64,000 nt of DNA from Aptenodytes patagonicus. Lineage: Eukaryota > Chordata > Aves > Sphenisciformes > Spheniscidae. The notes under the pieces are model-generated. The model was given only the letters and a program-made list of their open reading frames with translations. It did not search any database and was not told where the DNA came from. The stretch covers positions 8,589,316 through 8,653,315 of the forward strand of contig NC_134955.1 of NCBI RefSeq assembly GCF_965638725.1, given 5' to 3'. Positions within the stretch are counted from its first letter, which is position 1; every line of letters starts with the position of its first letter. The translations under genes were made by a program, and so were the position numbers. Below are positions 52,039-62,000 of the stretch, one piece after another.

Positions 52039-54813
52039 TTAAATACTTCCAGGGATGGGGAACTCAACCACTTCCCTGGGCAGCCTGTTCCAATGTTTCA
52101 CCACTCTTTTAGTAAAGAAGTTTTTCCTCATGTCCAATCTAAACCTCCCCTGGCGCAACTTGAGGCCATTTCCTCTCATCTTATCGCTTGTTACTTGGGA
52201 GAAGAGACCGACCCCCACCTCGCTACAACCTCCTTTCAGGTAGTTGTAGAGAGCAATGAGGTCTCCCCTCAGCCTCCTTTTCTCCAGACTGAACAGTCCC
52301 AGTTCCCTCAGCCACTCCTCATAAGACTTGTTCTCCAGACCCTTCACCGGCTTCATTGCCCTTCTCTGGACACGCTCCAGCACCTCGATGTCCTTCTTGT
52401 AGTGAGAGGCCCAAAACTGAACACAGTACTCGAGGTGCGGCCTCACCAGGGCCGAGTCCAGGGGCACGATCACTTCCCTACTCCTGCTGGCCACACTATT
52501 TCTGATACAGGCCAGGATGCCATTGGCCTTCTTGGCCGCCTGGGCACACTGCCGGCTCACATTCAGTCGGCTGTCAACCAGCACCCCCAGGTCCTTTTCT
52601 GACAGGCAGCTTTCCAGCCTCTCTTCCCCAAGCCTGTAGCGTTGCATGGGGTTGTTGTGACCCAAGTGCAGGACCCGGCACTTGGCCTTGTTGAATCTCA
52701 TACAGCTGGCCTCGGCCCATTGATCCAGCCTGTCCAGGTCCCTCTGCAGAGCCTTCCTACCCTCGAGCAGATCAACACTCCTGCCCAACTTGGTGTCGTC
52801 TGCAAACTTATTGAGGGTGCACTCGATCCCCTCATCCAGATCATTGATAAAGATATTGAACAAGACTGGCCCCAAAACTGAGCCCTGGGGAACACCACTC
52901 GTGACCGGCCGCCAACTGGATTGAACTCCATTCACCACAACTCTCTGGGCCTGGCTGTCCAGCCAGTTTTTGGCCCAGCGCAGAGTACACCTGTCTAAGC
53001 TGTGAGCCGCCAGCTTCTCGAGGAGAATGCTGTGGGAGACGGTGTCAAAGGCCTTCCTGAAGTCCAGGTAGACCACATCCACAGCCTTTCCCTCATCCAC
53101 TAGGCGGGGCACCTGGTCATAGAAGGAGATCAGGTTGGTCAAGCAGGACCTGCCTTTCATGAATCCGTGCTGGCTGGGCCTGGTGCCCTGGTTGTCCTGC
53201 ACATGCCTTGTGAGCGCCCTCAAGATGAACCGCTCCATAATCTTCCCCGGCACCGAGGTCAGGCTGACAGGCCTGTAGTTCCCCGGATCCTCCTCCTGGC
53301 CCTTCTTGTAGATGGGCGTCACATTGGCAAGCCTCCAGTCATCCAGGACCTCCCCCGTTAACCAGGACTGCTGATAAATGCTGGAGAGTGGCTTGGTGAG
53401 CTCCTCCGCCAGCTCCCTCAGCGCTCTTGGGTGGATCCCATCTGGCCCCATAGACTTGTGAGTGTCCAGGTGGCGTAGCAGGTCATCGACTGCTTCCTCT
53501 TGGATTACGGGGGGTTCATCCTGCTCGCCATCCCTGTCTTCCAGCTCAGGGGGCTGAGTACCCTGAGGATAACTGGTCTGACTATTAAAGACTGAGGCAA
53601 AGAAAGCATTAAGTACCTCAGCCTTTTCCTCATCCTCGGTGACAATATTCCCCCCCCCCCCCCCCCCCGCATCCAGTAAAGGATGGAGATTCTCCTTGGC
53701 TCTCTTTTTGTCATTAATATATTTGTAAAAACATTTTTTGTTGTCTCTAACGACAGCGGCCAGATTGCGTTCTAGCTGGGCTTTTGCCTTTCTCATTTCC
53801 TCTCTACATGACCTAACGAGATCCCTGTACTCTTCTTGAGTTGCCTGCCCCTTCTTCCACAAGCGGTAAACTCTCCTTTTTTTCCTGAGTCCCAGCAAGA
53901 GCTCCCCGTTCAGCCAGGCCGGTCGTCTTCCCCACCCGTTCTTCTTATGACGTATGGGGACAGCCTGCTCCTGCGCCTTTAAGACTTCCTTCTTGAAGAA
54001 CGTCCAGCCTTCCTGGACCCCTTTGCCCTTCAGGACTGTCTCCCAGGGGACTCTCTCAACCAGTGTCCTGAACAGGCCAAAGTCTGCCCTCCGGAAGTCC
54101 ATGGTTGTGGTTTTGCTGGCCCCCCTCCTTACTTCACCAAGAATCGAGAATTCTATCAGTTCATGGTCACTAAGCCCAAGATGGCCTCTGACCACCACAT
54201 CTCCCACCAGTCCTTCTCTGTTAGTAAACAGCAGGTTGAGCGAGGCACCTCCCCTGGTAGGCTCACTTACCAGCTGTGAGTTGTCTTCCACACACTCCAG
54301 GAACCTCCTAGACTGTTTCCTCTCTGCCATGTTGTATTTCCAGCAGACGTCCGGGAAGTTGAAGTCCCCCACGAGAACAAGGGCTAGCGATTGAGAGACT
54401 TCTGCCAGCTGCTTGTAGAATGCTTCATCCACCTCTCCATCCTGGTTGGGTGGTCTATAACAGATTCCCAGCAGGATATCTGCCTTCTTGGCCTTCCCCC
54501 TCATCCTTACCCATAAACACTCGACCATATCGTCATCACAATTGTTGAACTCTAGACAATCAAAACACTCCCTAACATACAGAGCCACCCCACCGCCTCT
54601 CCTTCCTCGCCTGTCCCTTCTGAAGAGTCTATAGCCATCCATTGCAGCACTCCAATCGTGGGAGTCACCCCACCATGTTTCTGTGATGGCGACTAAGTCA
54701 TATCTATCCTGCTGCACAATGGCTTCCAGCTTCTCCTGTTTGCCGCCCATGATGCATGCATTGGTGTAGATGCACTTGAGCTGGGCTATCGATTTCACCT
54801 CCAGCATTGGCAT
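52039..54813 (-). CDS. CR1 ORF2: endonuclease-reverse transcriptase (924 codons)
   Basis: Uninterrupted frame. Residues ~1-230 are an APE-type endonuclease: N18 in YTNA, E45 in [24 protein letters not shown]150/N152 in LVGDFNFPD, and S215-D216-H217. Residues ~360-410 form the linker with a six-glycine insert from a G19 tract. Residues ~490-700 are the [33 protein letters not shown] (D584), [11 protein letters not shown], and FADD (D672/D673). The C terminus holds [15 protein letters not shown] and [11 protein letters not shown]. The usual LDLLF aspartate of the endonuclease is Asn here (N193). After REVVE the frame departs from the family (FPIPGSI, stop) while the expected C-terminal ~20 residues continue in the next frame, so a 1-nt indel near 52062 trims the end. 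Confidence 0.92.
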   Translation of the reverse strand: MPMLEVKSIAQLKCIYTNACIMGGKQEKLEAIVQQDRYDLVAITETWWGDSHDWSAAMDGYRLFRRDRRGRRGGGVALYVRECFDCLEFNNCDDDMVECLWVRMRGKAKKADILLGICYRPPNQDGEVDEAFYKQLAEVSQSLALVLVGDFNFPDVCWKYNMAERKQSRRFLECVEDNSQLVSEPTRGGASLNLLFTNREGLVGDVVVRGHLGLSDHELIEFSILGEVRRGASKTTTMDFRRADFGLFRTLVERVPWETVLKGKGVQEGWTFFKKEVLKAQEQAVPIRHKKNGWGRRPAWLNGELLLGLRKKRRVYRLWKKGQATQEEYRDLVRSCREEMRKAKAQLERNLAAVVRDNKKCFYKYINDKKRAKENLHPLLDAGGGGGGNIVTEDEEKAEVLNAFFASVFNSQTSYPQGTQPPELEDRDGEQDEPPVIQEEAVDDLLRHLDTHKSMGPDGIHPRALRELAEELTKPLSSIYQQSWLTGEVLDDWRLANVTPIYKKGQEEDPGNYRPVSLTSVPGKIMERFILRALTRHVQDNQGTRPSQHGFMKGRSCLTNLISFYDQVPRLVDEGKAVDVVYLDFRKAFDTVSHSILLEKLAAHSLDRCTLRWAKNWLDSQAQRVVVNGVQSSWRPVTSGVPQGSVLGPVLFNIFINDLDEGIECTLNKFADDTKLGRSVDLLEGRKALQRDLDRLDQWAEASCMRFNKAKCRVLHLGHNNPMQRYRLGEERLESCLSEKDLGVLVDSRLNVSRQCAQAAKKANGILACIRNSVASRSREVIVPLDSALVRPHLEYCVQFWASHYKKDIEVLERVQRRAMKPVKGLENKSYEEWLRELGLFSLEKRRLRGDLIALYNYLKGGCSEVGVGLFSQVTSDKMRGNGLKLRQGRFRLDMRKNFFTKRVVKHWNRLPREVVEFPIPGSI
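53650..53668. repeat. C19/G19 homopolymer inside CR1 ORF2
   Basis: Nineteen C residues on the plus strand read as GCG plus six GGG codons on the coding strand, between LLDA and [12 protein letters not shown]. Related CR1 copies typically have two glycines here. The length keeps the frame open. Homopolymers of this length are error-prone in sequencing, so the exact count is uncertain. Confidence 0.9.
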
Positions 54814-54869
54814 GCCACCCCTAGGCTCATCTCAGGTGAGCCTGGTTTTATCCCCTTCCCCCTTCAAAC

Positions 54870-55748
54870 CTAGTTTAAAGCTCTCTCGATGAGCCCCGCC
54901 AATTCATAAGCAAGAATCCTTTTCCCCCTGTGAGACAGCTGAACTCCATCTGTCGCCAGCAGGCCTGGTGCTGTGTAACCCTCCCCATGATCAAAAAAGC
55001 CAAAATTCCGCCAATGGCACCAGCCCCTGAGCCACGGGTTGATCAGGTGTGTTTTCCTGCTCCTTTCAGTATCCTTCCCTGCCACTGTAGGGATTGAGGA
55101 AAACACTACCTGTGCTCCTGATCCTTCAACCAGTCGCCCCAGTGCCCTGAAGTCCCTTTTGATCGCTTCTGGACTTCTCTCTGCAACCTCATCGCTGCCA
55201 GCCTGTATAACCAACAGCGGGTAGTAGTCGGAAGGCCGTACCAGACCAGGGAGTTTCCTAGTAATGTCTCTGACCCGGGCCTCAGGGAGGCAGCAGACTT
55301 CCCTGTGGGACGGGTCCGGTCGGCATATTGGGCCCTCTGTTCCCCTCAGAAGGGAATCACCTATGACAATTACCCTCCTTTTTTTATCTTAGCAGAGGCA
55401 GTCATAATGCGTGGGGCTGACTGCCTCACCCTAGGCAACCCCCTGGATGGACCTTCATCTACATCCTCATTTGCCTGGCCCTCAAGTTCCAGGGCCCCAT
55501 ATCTGTTGAGTAAGGGCAACTGGGAAGGTGAGGGAGGCTGGGCCGGGGTTCGCCTGGCACCCTGAGCAGGGACCTGTTTCCATTCCCCCCTGTCACTTAG
55601 GTCCCCTCCTTCTGCCTGGTGGCAAGAGGGCAGGGGATCCTCTGCTTTTTGTGGAGCCTCCATCTGCTGCCTTTGCCTCAGGGATGGTAGGGTGTGGCTC
55701 CACCAATCTATCTCCCGCTCACACTCCCTGATACTCCTTAACCTTTGT
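54870..55748 (-). pseudogene. CR1 ORF1 remnant (esterase-containing), frameshifted and 5'-truncated
   Basis: The minus strand from about 55748 reads RLRSIRECEREIDWW, then a Pro/Gln-rich segment to KIKKGG at a stop (55370-55372). Just before that stop, at an A7 tract (55379-55385), the frame shifts. In the next frame the SGNH/GDSL esterase begins (RVIVIGDSLLRG) and stays open to the stop at 54870, ending ELAGLIERALN. CR1 ORF1 esterases support retrotransposition. DGVQLSHRGKRIL near the end is the region of the catalytic Asp/His. The N-terminal part of ORF1 is absent. A one-base homopolymer change separates the two frames, so it may be a real lesion or a sequencing error. Confidence 0.85.
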
Positions 55749-58700
55749 CAGTTAAGTCCTGTCCATATGCAATACAACTTAGTGTTTCTGTGCCTCAAAT
55801 GATGGTGAATTTTAACCTGTAGATAAAAAAATCAAGATTTTTGATCACCAAAGATGAAGTAAATGTTACAACTGAGGATCCTTCCAGACCGCCTGTCTAG
55901 TGTTCCTTTTCCTTTTTTGTTCAAAGGAAGGGAGGTCTAACAAAATTGTCTCCCTCCACTGACATCTGCTGCAGTGATGTGATTATATGGGAGGCTTGGC
56001 AGCTTCTTTCAGGTAGCTCAGACAATTTTTTATAAAAAAAAATAAGATATCATGCTGTCACTTTTGCTTTCTAGAGGGCTTTGGTTCTTAAATTGAGAGC
56101 TTCATAGATGGAGATTAGCACATGGAAGTCAATATACTGTGAATAATATAATACCAATTATATTGCAGTAAGCAACCAAAGCATAAATAACTAGAGAGAG
56201 CCAGCGTTTAGGGGGCAGGAGCTGTATGTGTTCCTGGATTCCATTTATAAGGGAGAATTATTCTGCATATGGGGATTTCTGGGAAATCTGGGAACTTCGG
56301 CTTCTGGGAAGCAGTTTAAGATCTAAGCAGGCTCGAAAGACTATATGTACAAAATAAGACTGTAATACTTCTTCAAAACTTTAGGCAGTGTCAGTTCTAC
56401 TTTTTGCTTCTGCAACTGTAGTGCTTCAGTTTTATCTGAATTGAGTCTTGTCTCCACCCTAGTCTCATACATGGACCTACGTCCTCAGTCACAGCACAAC
56501 GTATGGAGCTCAGTTACTAGGAAAACAATTTTTCAGTAACACTATTAATGGCTTTTTAAGCACGTGATATTTAATTAAGAGCTCGAAACTTTCAAAGAAG
56601 TTGCAGTTTGTAATTCTGTAATGCTTTTGGAAATCAGTCCTGCTGAAGTTTTAATAGGGAACCCAGTGCTGTCAACAGTAAGCATTTGTCAGTACTGTAC
56701 TTTTCACGGTACTGATCTGTCCATATTTTTCATTGGACTGTTACTTTTAAAAAAGATAAATGTGTTATCGGAAGTATATCAGAAGGCTAATATGGCCTAC
56801 TAAGCATGTTAACAGTATCAAAGGTAAATTATATTAATACAGTCTGAGTTCTTAAAACCCTCAGACTCTGCAATAAGCTGGATATAGCAATGGCTAGTAC
56901 TAGTAGCAATTGTGTTGTAATTATTGTATTCCCTTTGGCTTATTTGGATGTGCAGTTTTATGTAATTTCCTGTCTTAGCAACTGTGTTATGGAGCATTTT
57001 TCTCTATCTCGAGATGTTGCTTTAGAGTCACTTTTAGTTCATTTCTTGGGTTTAATGAAAGGGAAACTTTTAAATAAGTATTTCTCCTTAACAACGAAGT
57101 AGGTAATCTTGATGTTATATCTTTAGGGATTATTCTGAAGAAGGAAGAAGAAAGAAATGAAAGAAATAAATTTTCTAAATTTTAAGTGTATACCTTTTAA
57201 CTTTAAAAAAAAAAGTATCCCAAATACTAAATTTAAAAGTGAAATAAAAAAAGCAGGAAATAAATTCTGTTTTGCCCAATATCCCATGGAGGATGGGGAA
57301 TATCTGTGGGAGAACTGTTCCTTCCCCAGTGAATTTGAAAACTTGTGGTGTATATAAAGTGTCAGTACTTGTGTATGATATCAGGAGCATAGCAGTGCAA
57401 CGCTATTTTTCTGTGATTTGTTTCTTAAGTTTCCCCATTGCTATTAATGTTCTTTCTTCTTTTTGGATATACATCTCCTTTCTTCCTTTCCTCCCACTCC
57501 ACTTCATTGGTTCTTTTTGACTCTTAAGCTCCGAAACATACTATTCTGGTACATATCAAAGTTACATTCTTTTTGTTTTCCTTCTTTAGTATTTTTTACA
57601 AGTTAGATATGAATGACAACTTTCTTATTTTCAGGCTTTGTTACTGGTTTTGTGGTTTTTCTTTTAATATTTTGTATGTGATTCATAATAGGGAGGAAAT
57701 TGTTTCCAAGTCACACAAATAATGGATTAAGAGTCTTGTTCGTTGTGTATAAAGAAAATCTATCTCTCTGTATTTTTCTGCCACAACATCCCTGTGTGTT
57801 ATCTTTCAGCAGCCAGATTAAGAGATGAAAAAGTGAAACCTTACTTGCGTTGTTGCATTTACTTTTCTCCCAAACAAAATATTTCAGATATTTTTCTAAA
57901 TAAATGTCAGAAATATGTTGCTCCAAAGGGCATGATCTAAAATTTTACTGGACAATTAATCGGGTAGTTATATTGTTAGGAATGGTTTTTGCTAGCATTA
58001 ACATCGCTATTGTTTATATTTTCTAAAAATAAAGAAAATCAGAGGTGGTTTAAATTTCAGTTGTTATTTACTCATTCACTTCCCCCATAGTTTTGAGTTA
58101 TGATAAGTTTTAATTGTATGAAGCTTATTAAGACTTTCTGATTCTGGTAATTTCTGATACTTAACTTGCAACAAAGAAGCTGAAGGAAATATCAGCCTTT
58201 CTGAAGTCAGTGGGAGTTTGTATTTTTATTTCAGTAGGCTAGTATTCACAATGTCTGTTAACAAGTATTGTCTCACTTCTTAAACTATAAGTTCATGTGT
58301 CTTTTGAATGTGTTCCTGATTTTGCTCTGGTTAGCTTTCAAAAATGGCCTTGCAAATTGTCTATTTTTTCAATATATCCATTTGTTTTGCCTATTTTTGT
58401 AGTTCTCACAGTTCTGAAAGCAGTAAAGATGTAAGAATGTCTCTATAAGAAATTATACCTTTATATAGCTTTAGCATGCCAAATATGATTAAATTTTGAA
58501 AAGCATCAATTAATAGATATTTTAAGCAACTTGATTAGTATTTTAAGCATTAAGAATATAAACATTAACATAGTTCTCCCAAATGAACAAAACCCCTTCT
58601 CATTAAACCATGATTTTGGTCATCTTAGCTAATACTTTTGGGAAACTTTGTTAGGAAGATAGCACTATTGCTGTATCCCATCCAGATCTTAGAATTAAAT

Positions 58701-58920
58701 ACATGATTGAGAACTATTTTTCTGGCTTGAAAAATTAGGAATACAATATTATCAAGCATTATTTTTAAAGCTTTGGAATCATATTTTACCTATTATCTCT
58801 GTTGTACATTATATACTCTAGGAGGTAGACCAGAAGAGGGCTTTCATAATGTTGTGAAAATACAGGTGGGTGATTTATCTAACACAAAAGAAAAAATTCC
58901 AACCGTTCTTGTTTTCACAG
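55749..58920 (+). other. unique ELP4 intron 2 sequence right of the CR1 pair
   Basis: AT-rich, with A/T and pyrimidine runs and no recognised repeat or exon until the exon 3 acceptor. No piece of copy A reappears here, so copy B is not inserted within a longer copy A. Confidence 0.75.
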
Positions 58921-59042
58921 AGGAAGATAAATACGGTCTTTACTCCAATTTGCTGTTCAAGTATTTTCTCGCAGAGGGAGTTGTCTGTGGACATGACTTG
59001 TTTGTTGCTTCTGCTAAAGAGCATCCTGACCACATCTTAAAG
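58921..59042 (+). CDS. ELP4: ELP4 coding exon 3
   Basis: A 122-bp exon between GTTTTCACAG and GTAAAG. With the leftover G of exon 2 it reads [20 protein letters not shown], then [21 protein letters not shown], and ends in phase 0. This is the highly conserved first helix and second strand of the Elp4 RecA-like domain (EEDKY...[10 protein letters not shown] and VASAKE). Exons 1-3 give 112 codons of continuous Elp4. Remaining exons lie to the right of the window. Confidence 0.95.
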
Positions 59043-62000
59043 GTAAAGAAGACTCATAGCTTTTGACAAGTAAAGCTGTAATCTCTTGACGAATTTAAAT
59101 ACATTATAAAGTGTATATATTGTGTAGTAAGAAATTAATTAATCTTGGTGATTCATAAGAATGTTTTGGGAAGTGCAGGAGTATTTATACTAGCCAGATT
59201 TGGGAATTAAATTTAGCTCGCTAGCCTTTGTCTGCAGACAATGGGGTAAGATCCTCCCAAGGCCAAATCAGGCTGGGAGCCTACTTATCCTTTTGATTAT
59301 GGACGAAAACCAGACAGACTAGCTGGCTTAGTTGAATGGTTTGAGTAAACCCAACTGTTTACAGTTTCCACCTGCCTATCAGGAAGAGTAGTTAAGCTGC
59401 TTCCAATATATTGTGGTGGAAACAGTGTACAACTTGTATAGATATTTATTGTAGTTTCCTATAGAAAGAAAAATATTTAACATCTGTACAACTTCTTTTA
59501 CATGTACTTTTCATTCTGACTGTCTTTTTTCTACTAGGAAATATGGTCAGCTTTGGATCAGGTCATATAGAAAGGTTCCTTTCAGACTTTGGTGAGCTCC
59601 TAATCAAACACTGATAGTTTCCATGATAAAGAAATTATATAAGGGAAAAAGCCTGATCAACACTGCAAAAAATGCTGAAGTGTGAGGATAATCTTACAAA
59701 ATTTCATTAAATATTTTATGTCTTTCTAAGGCTGCTTTTTTCTAATATCAAAAGTAACATATAATTTACTGATTACTTCTGCATCAAGTGAAGTCTGGGT
59801 ATTTCCTTAAGAGTCTTCAGAGACTGTTTCTGGACAAAATGATTACTTTTCTTTTTTCCTACCTAGTGATGGTAGATTCTATGCCTTATTTATTCAGTAT
59901 TATCTTCAGTATTCAGGAAAAAGTATATTCTTAATGAAATTATGTGATTGTGGTTATGAAAAATCTAATAATTTTTTTTATGATCTTGACCCTAAGGAGG
60001 GTTCATTTAGGGGTGAAATTTCTATCATTTGTTCTTGTGGTTTAGAATATAGCCTAAACAAATAGGTTAGAATTTGATTGTGATGTACGAATTACATAAG
60101 AACGTGCTATATTTTTAAATAATATTTGTTTTTAAATAACTGATAATCAAGTCATTGACTCTCTGACCCTACAATACATGATCATTGTTTTTCTCATCAA
60201 AATTAAATTATTCAAATGAATATTTTTGTTGCATTGCGTTAAAATTTCTTAAAATGGCGTAATAACATACATTTTATTCTTCTTTCATTTACTTTTGAAT
60301 CAATTGTTTATAGCATGTCATATTTTTCCTGGCTTCTGTTCTTTATGCTTTTGCAAGTTAATCAACAGACATTGTTACATACATCTATTCTTCTTGTACC
60401 AGTTTGAGTTTGTGGTCAGTTAGTTCGATGTGACTTACTGAGCTCTGTTGTCTGATTTGCAATAAGTTTTCCTTCTTACTTTTCAGGGGTAGACACTAGG
60501 TAATAATACTGCATTCCTCTGTTGTAACTCTATAGTGTTGTTACTATAAGAGATTATAAATGGACGGACAATATTACTGCAGGAAAGTTGAGGAAAACAT
60601 AATTTTGTCTTGTTTTCTTCCTCCATTTGTGTGTTTACATATCCAACAGTACTCTTGTCTATGCTTTTCTACTCTTACCTTGACTATTCAACACTTCCTT
60701 TGCTTAACAGACAAGGCACAGTAGAGTTGATTTCTCTGATTTGTATTGCTGTCTTGAAATTGCTTCAGTGAAGTAACCCTGTAATATGCTAGATGTCAAA
60801 CTAGAAAATGACGTACTTTCACACTTGGAAAGCTTAGGCACTTCTTGAAATACCAATATGTATTACCTAAAAAACATTATTGTCTCACCTGGAAAAAGTT
60901 AATCTAAGACTGGCATTGGCCACAGTTAGGTCTCCAAATCACAGAGGTAGAATAGTTTTCCCTGTAACTGTCTCACTTGACTTTTAAAACAGAGGACCTT
61001 CAGGTGCTTCAAGAAGTCCTCTCCTGTCATAAAAATGAGCTGTTTGGGATTTGGATGTCTTTACCAAGTCAGGATTTTAATATAACATATCTGACATGAC
61101 AGATATGCAAATAACATTGCATTTTATTTAATAACATTAGTAATTAATTTATTTTCGGTATCTGATTGGACTGTATTCTTTACTGGAAAGGCAACATAGA
61201 TTTAGTACATATCAACCCGAATTATACATTTTATGATTGTTTTTTGTTTTATAGAATTCAGGTATGGATTCAATATATTCTTTAGCTAGTATTCTAATTA
61301 ACTTGTATTTTACATAAAGGCAATTCCTTAACTGCCTTATGTCTGTATTGTGTGGTCAATCTATTTATACATTCAGTTCTCTGCTGAGATGCCATAATTG
61401 CCCTATTCTAATTTTATTATGTGATTGGAAGTTTCTTGAACCTATAACCAAGACAAATATTGCTGGTAGTAGGAAGGGGAAAAGACATTCTTATAGACCA
61501 TAATTATCTTGAAATTGTGTATAACTAAAAGACAAGCAGAGGATAAAAAGCCCTGATCAGCTGCCTAAGATATATTATATTACTACCCACCAATTTATCC
61601 ATCATCCTTTGAAAACATATTCATGCCTTTTGTAGTCAAAACTCCTTCAGGAAATTGGCATTAAGATGTAATGCTGAAAAATTATACACTTCTGGTAAAA
61701 CGTACAGAACTCTATACATGGTGTTTTGTAGAAAGTATTTTAAACATTTGAGAGCATTTCTGTTCAATCTATATTCTTCAATGAAAAGCAACTTTTTAGT
61801 ATAAGGGCGTAAGAACTGGGAATAGTGTACAATATAAGAAATAGCATGGTATACTTCTGTGAGTCATCATAAAATAAAACTGATTGCATTGGTAAATGGA
61901 AAACTAGTTTAATAATGAAATAACTGAAGGAAATACTGTATCTTAACATTCCATTTTCAGTACCATACCTTATTAAGTTTAGACTACAAATTATGAAAGG

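Larger units (their letters stand above)
51919..55748 (-). mobile_element. young, nearly full-length CR1 LINE (copy B)
   Basis: A minus-strand CR1, 3' end at left with octamer repeats (51919-51938) and a 3' UTR distinct from that of copy A, so it belongs to a different subfamily. It contains ORF2 (52039-54813), a 56-bp gap, and the C-terminal two-thirds of ORF1 to about 55748, where similarity stops (5' truncation). It is markedly GC-richer than the surrounding intron. The long intact ORF2 implies a recent insertion. No target-site duplication is expected or seen for CR1. Possibly CR1-J-like from the 3' UTR, but this is from memory and not certain. Confidence 0.93.
41604..58920 (+). other. 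ELP4: ELP4 intron 2 (17.3 kb)
   Basis: Large intron carrying most of the recognisable mobile DNA in the window. It holds a nested hairpin sequence at 42362-42393, an ancient LINE fragment at about 43250-43935, a long palindrome at 46402-46429, and two abutting CR1 copies at 50078-55748. Outside these it is AT-rich. No additional ELP4 exon was found; an in-frame alternative acceptor is present at 58820-58821. Confidence 0.88.

Noticed and set aside
58822..58865. 44-nt cryptic exon upstream of ELP4 exon 3 (AG...CAG|GTGGGT)
   Set aside because: Its inclusion would shift the frame and leave a 55-nt intron before exon 3. The same acceptor used as an exon 3 extension is more plausible and is reported instead.
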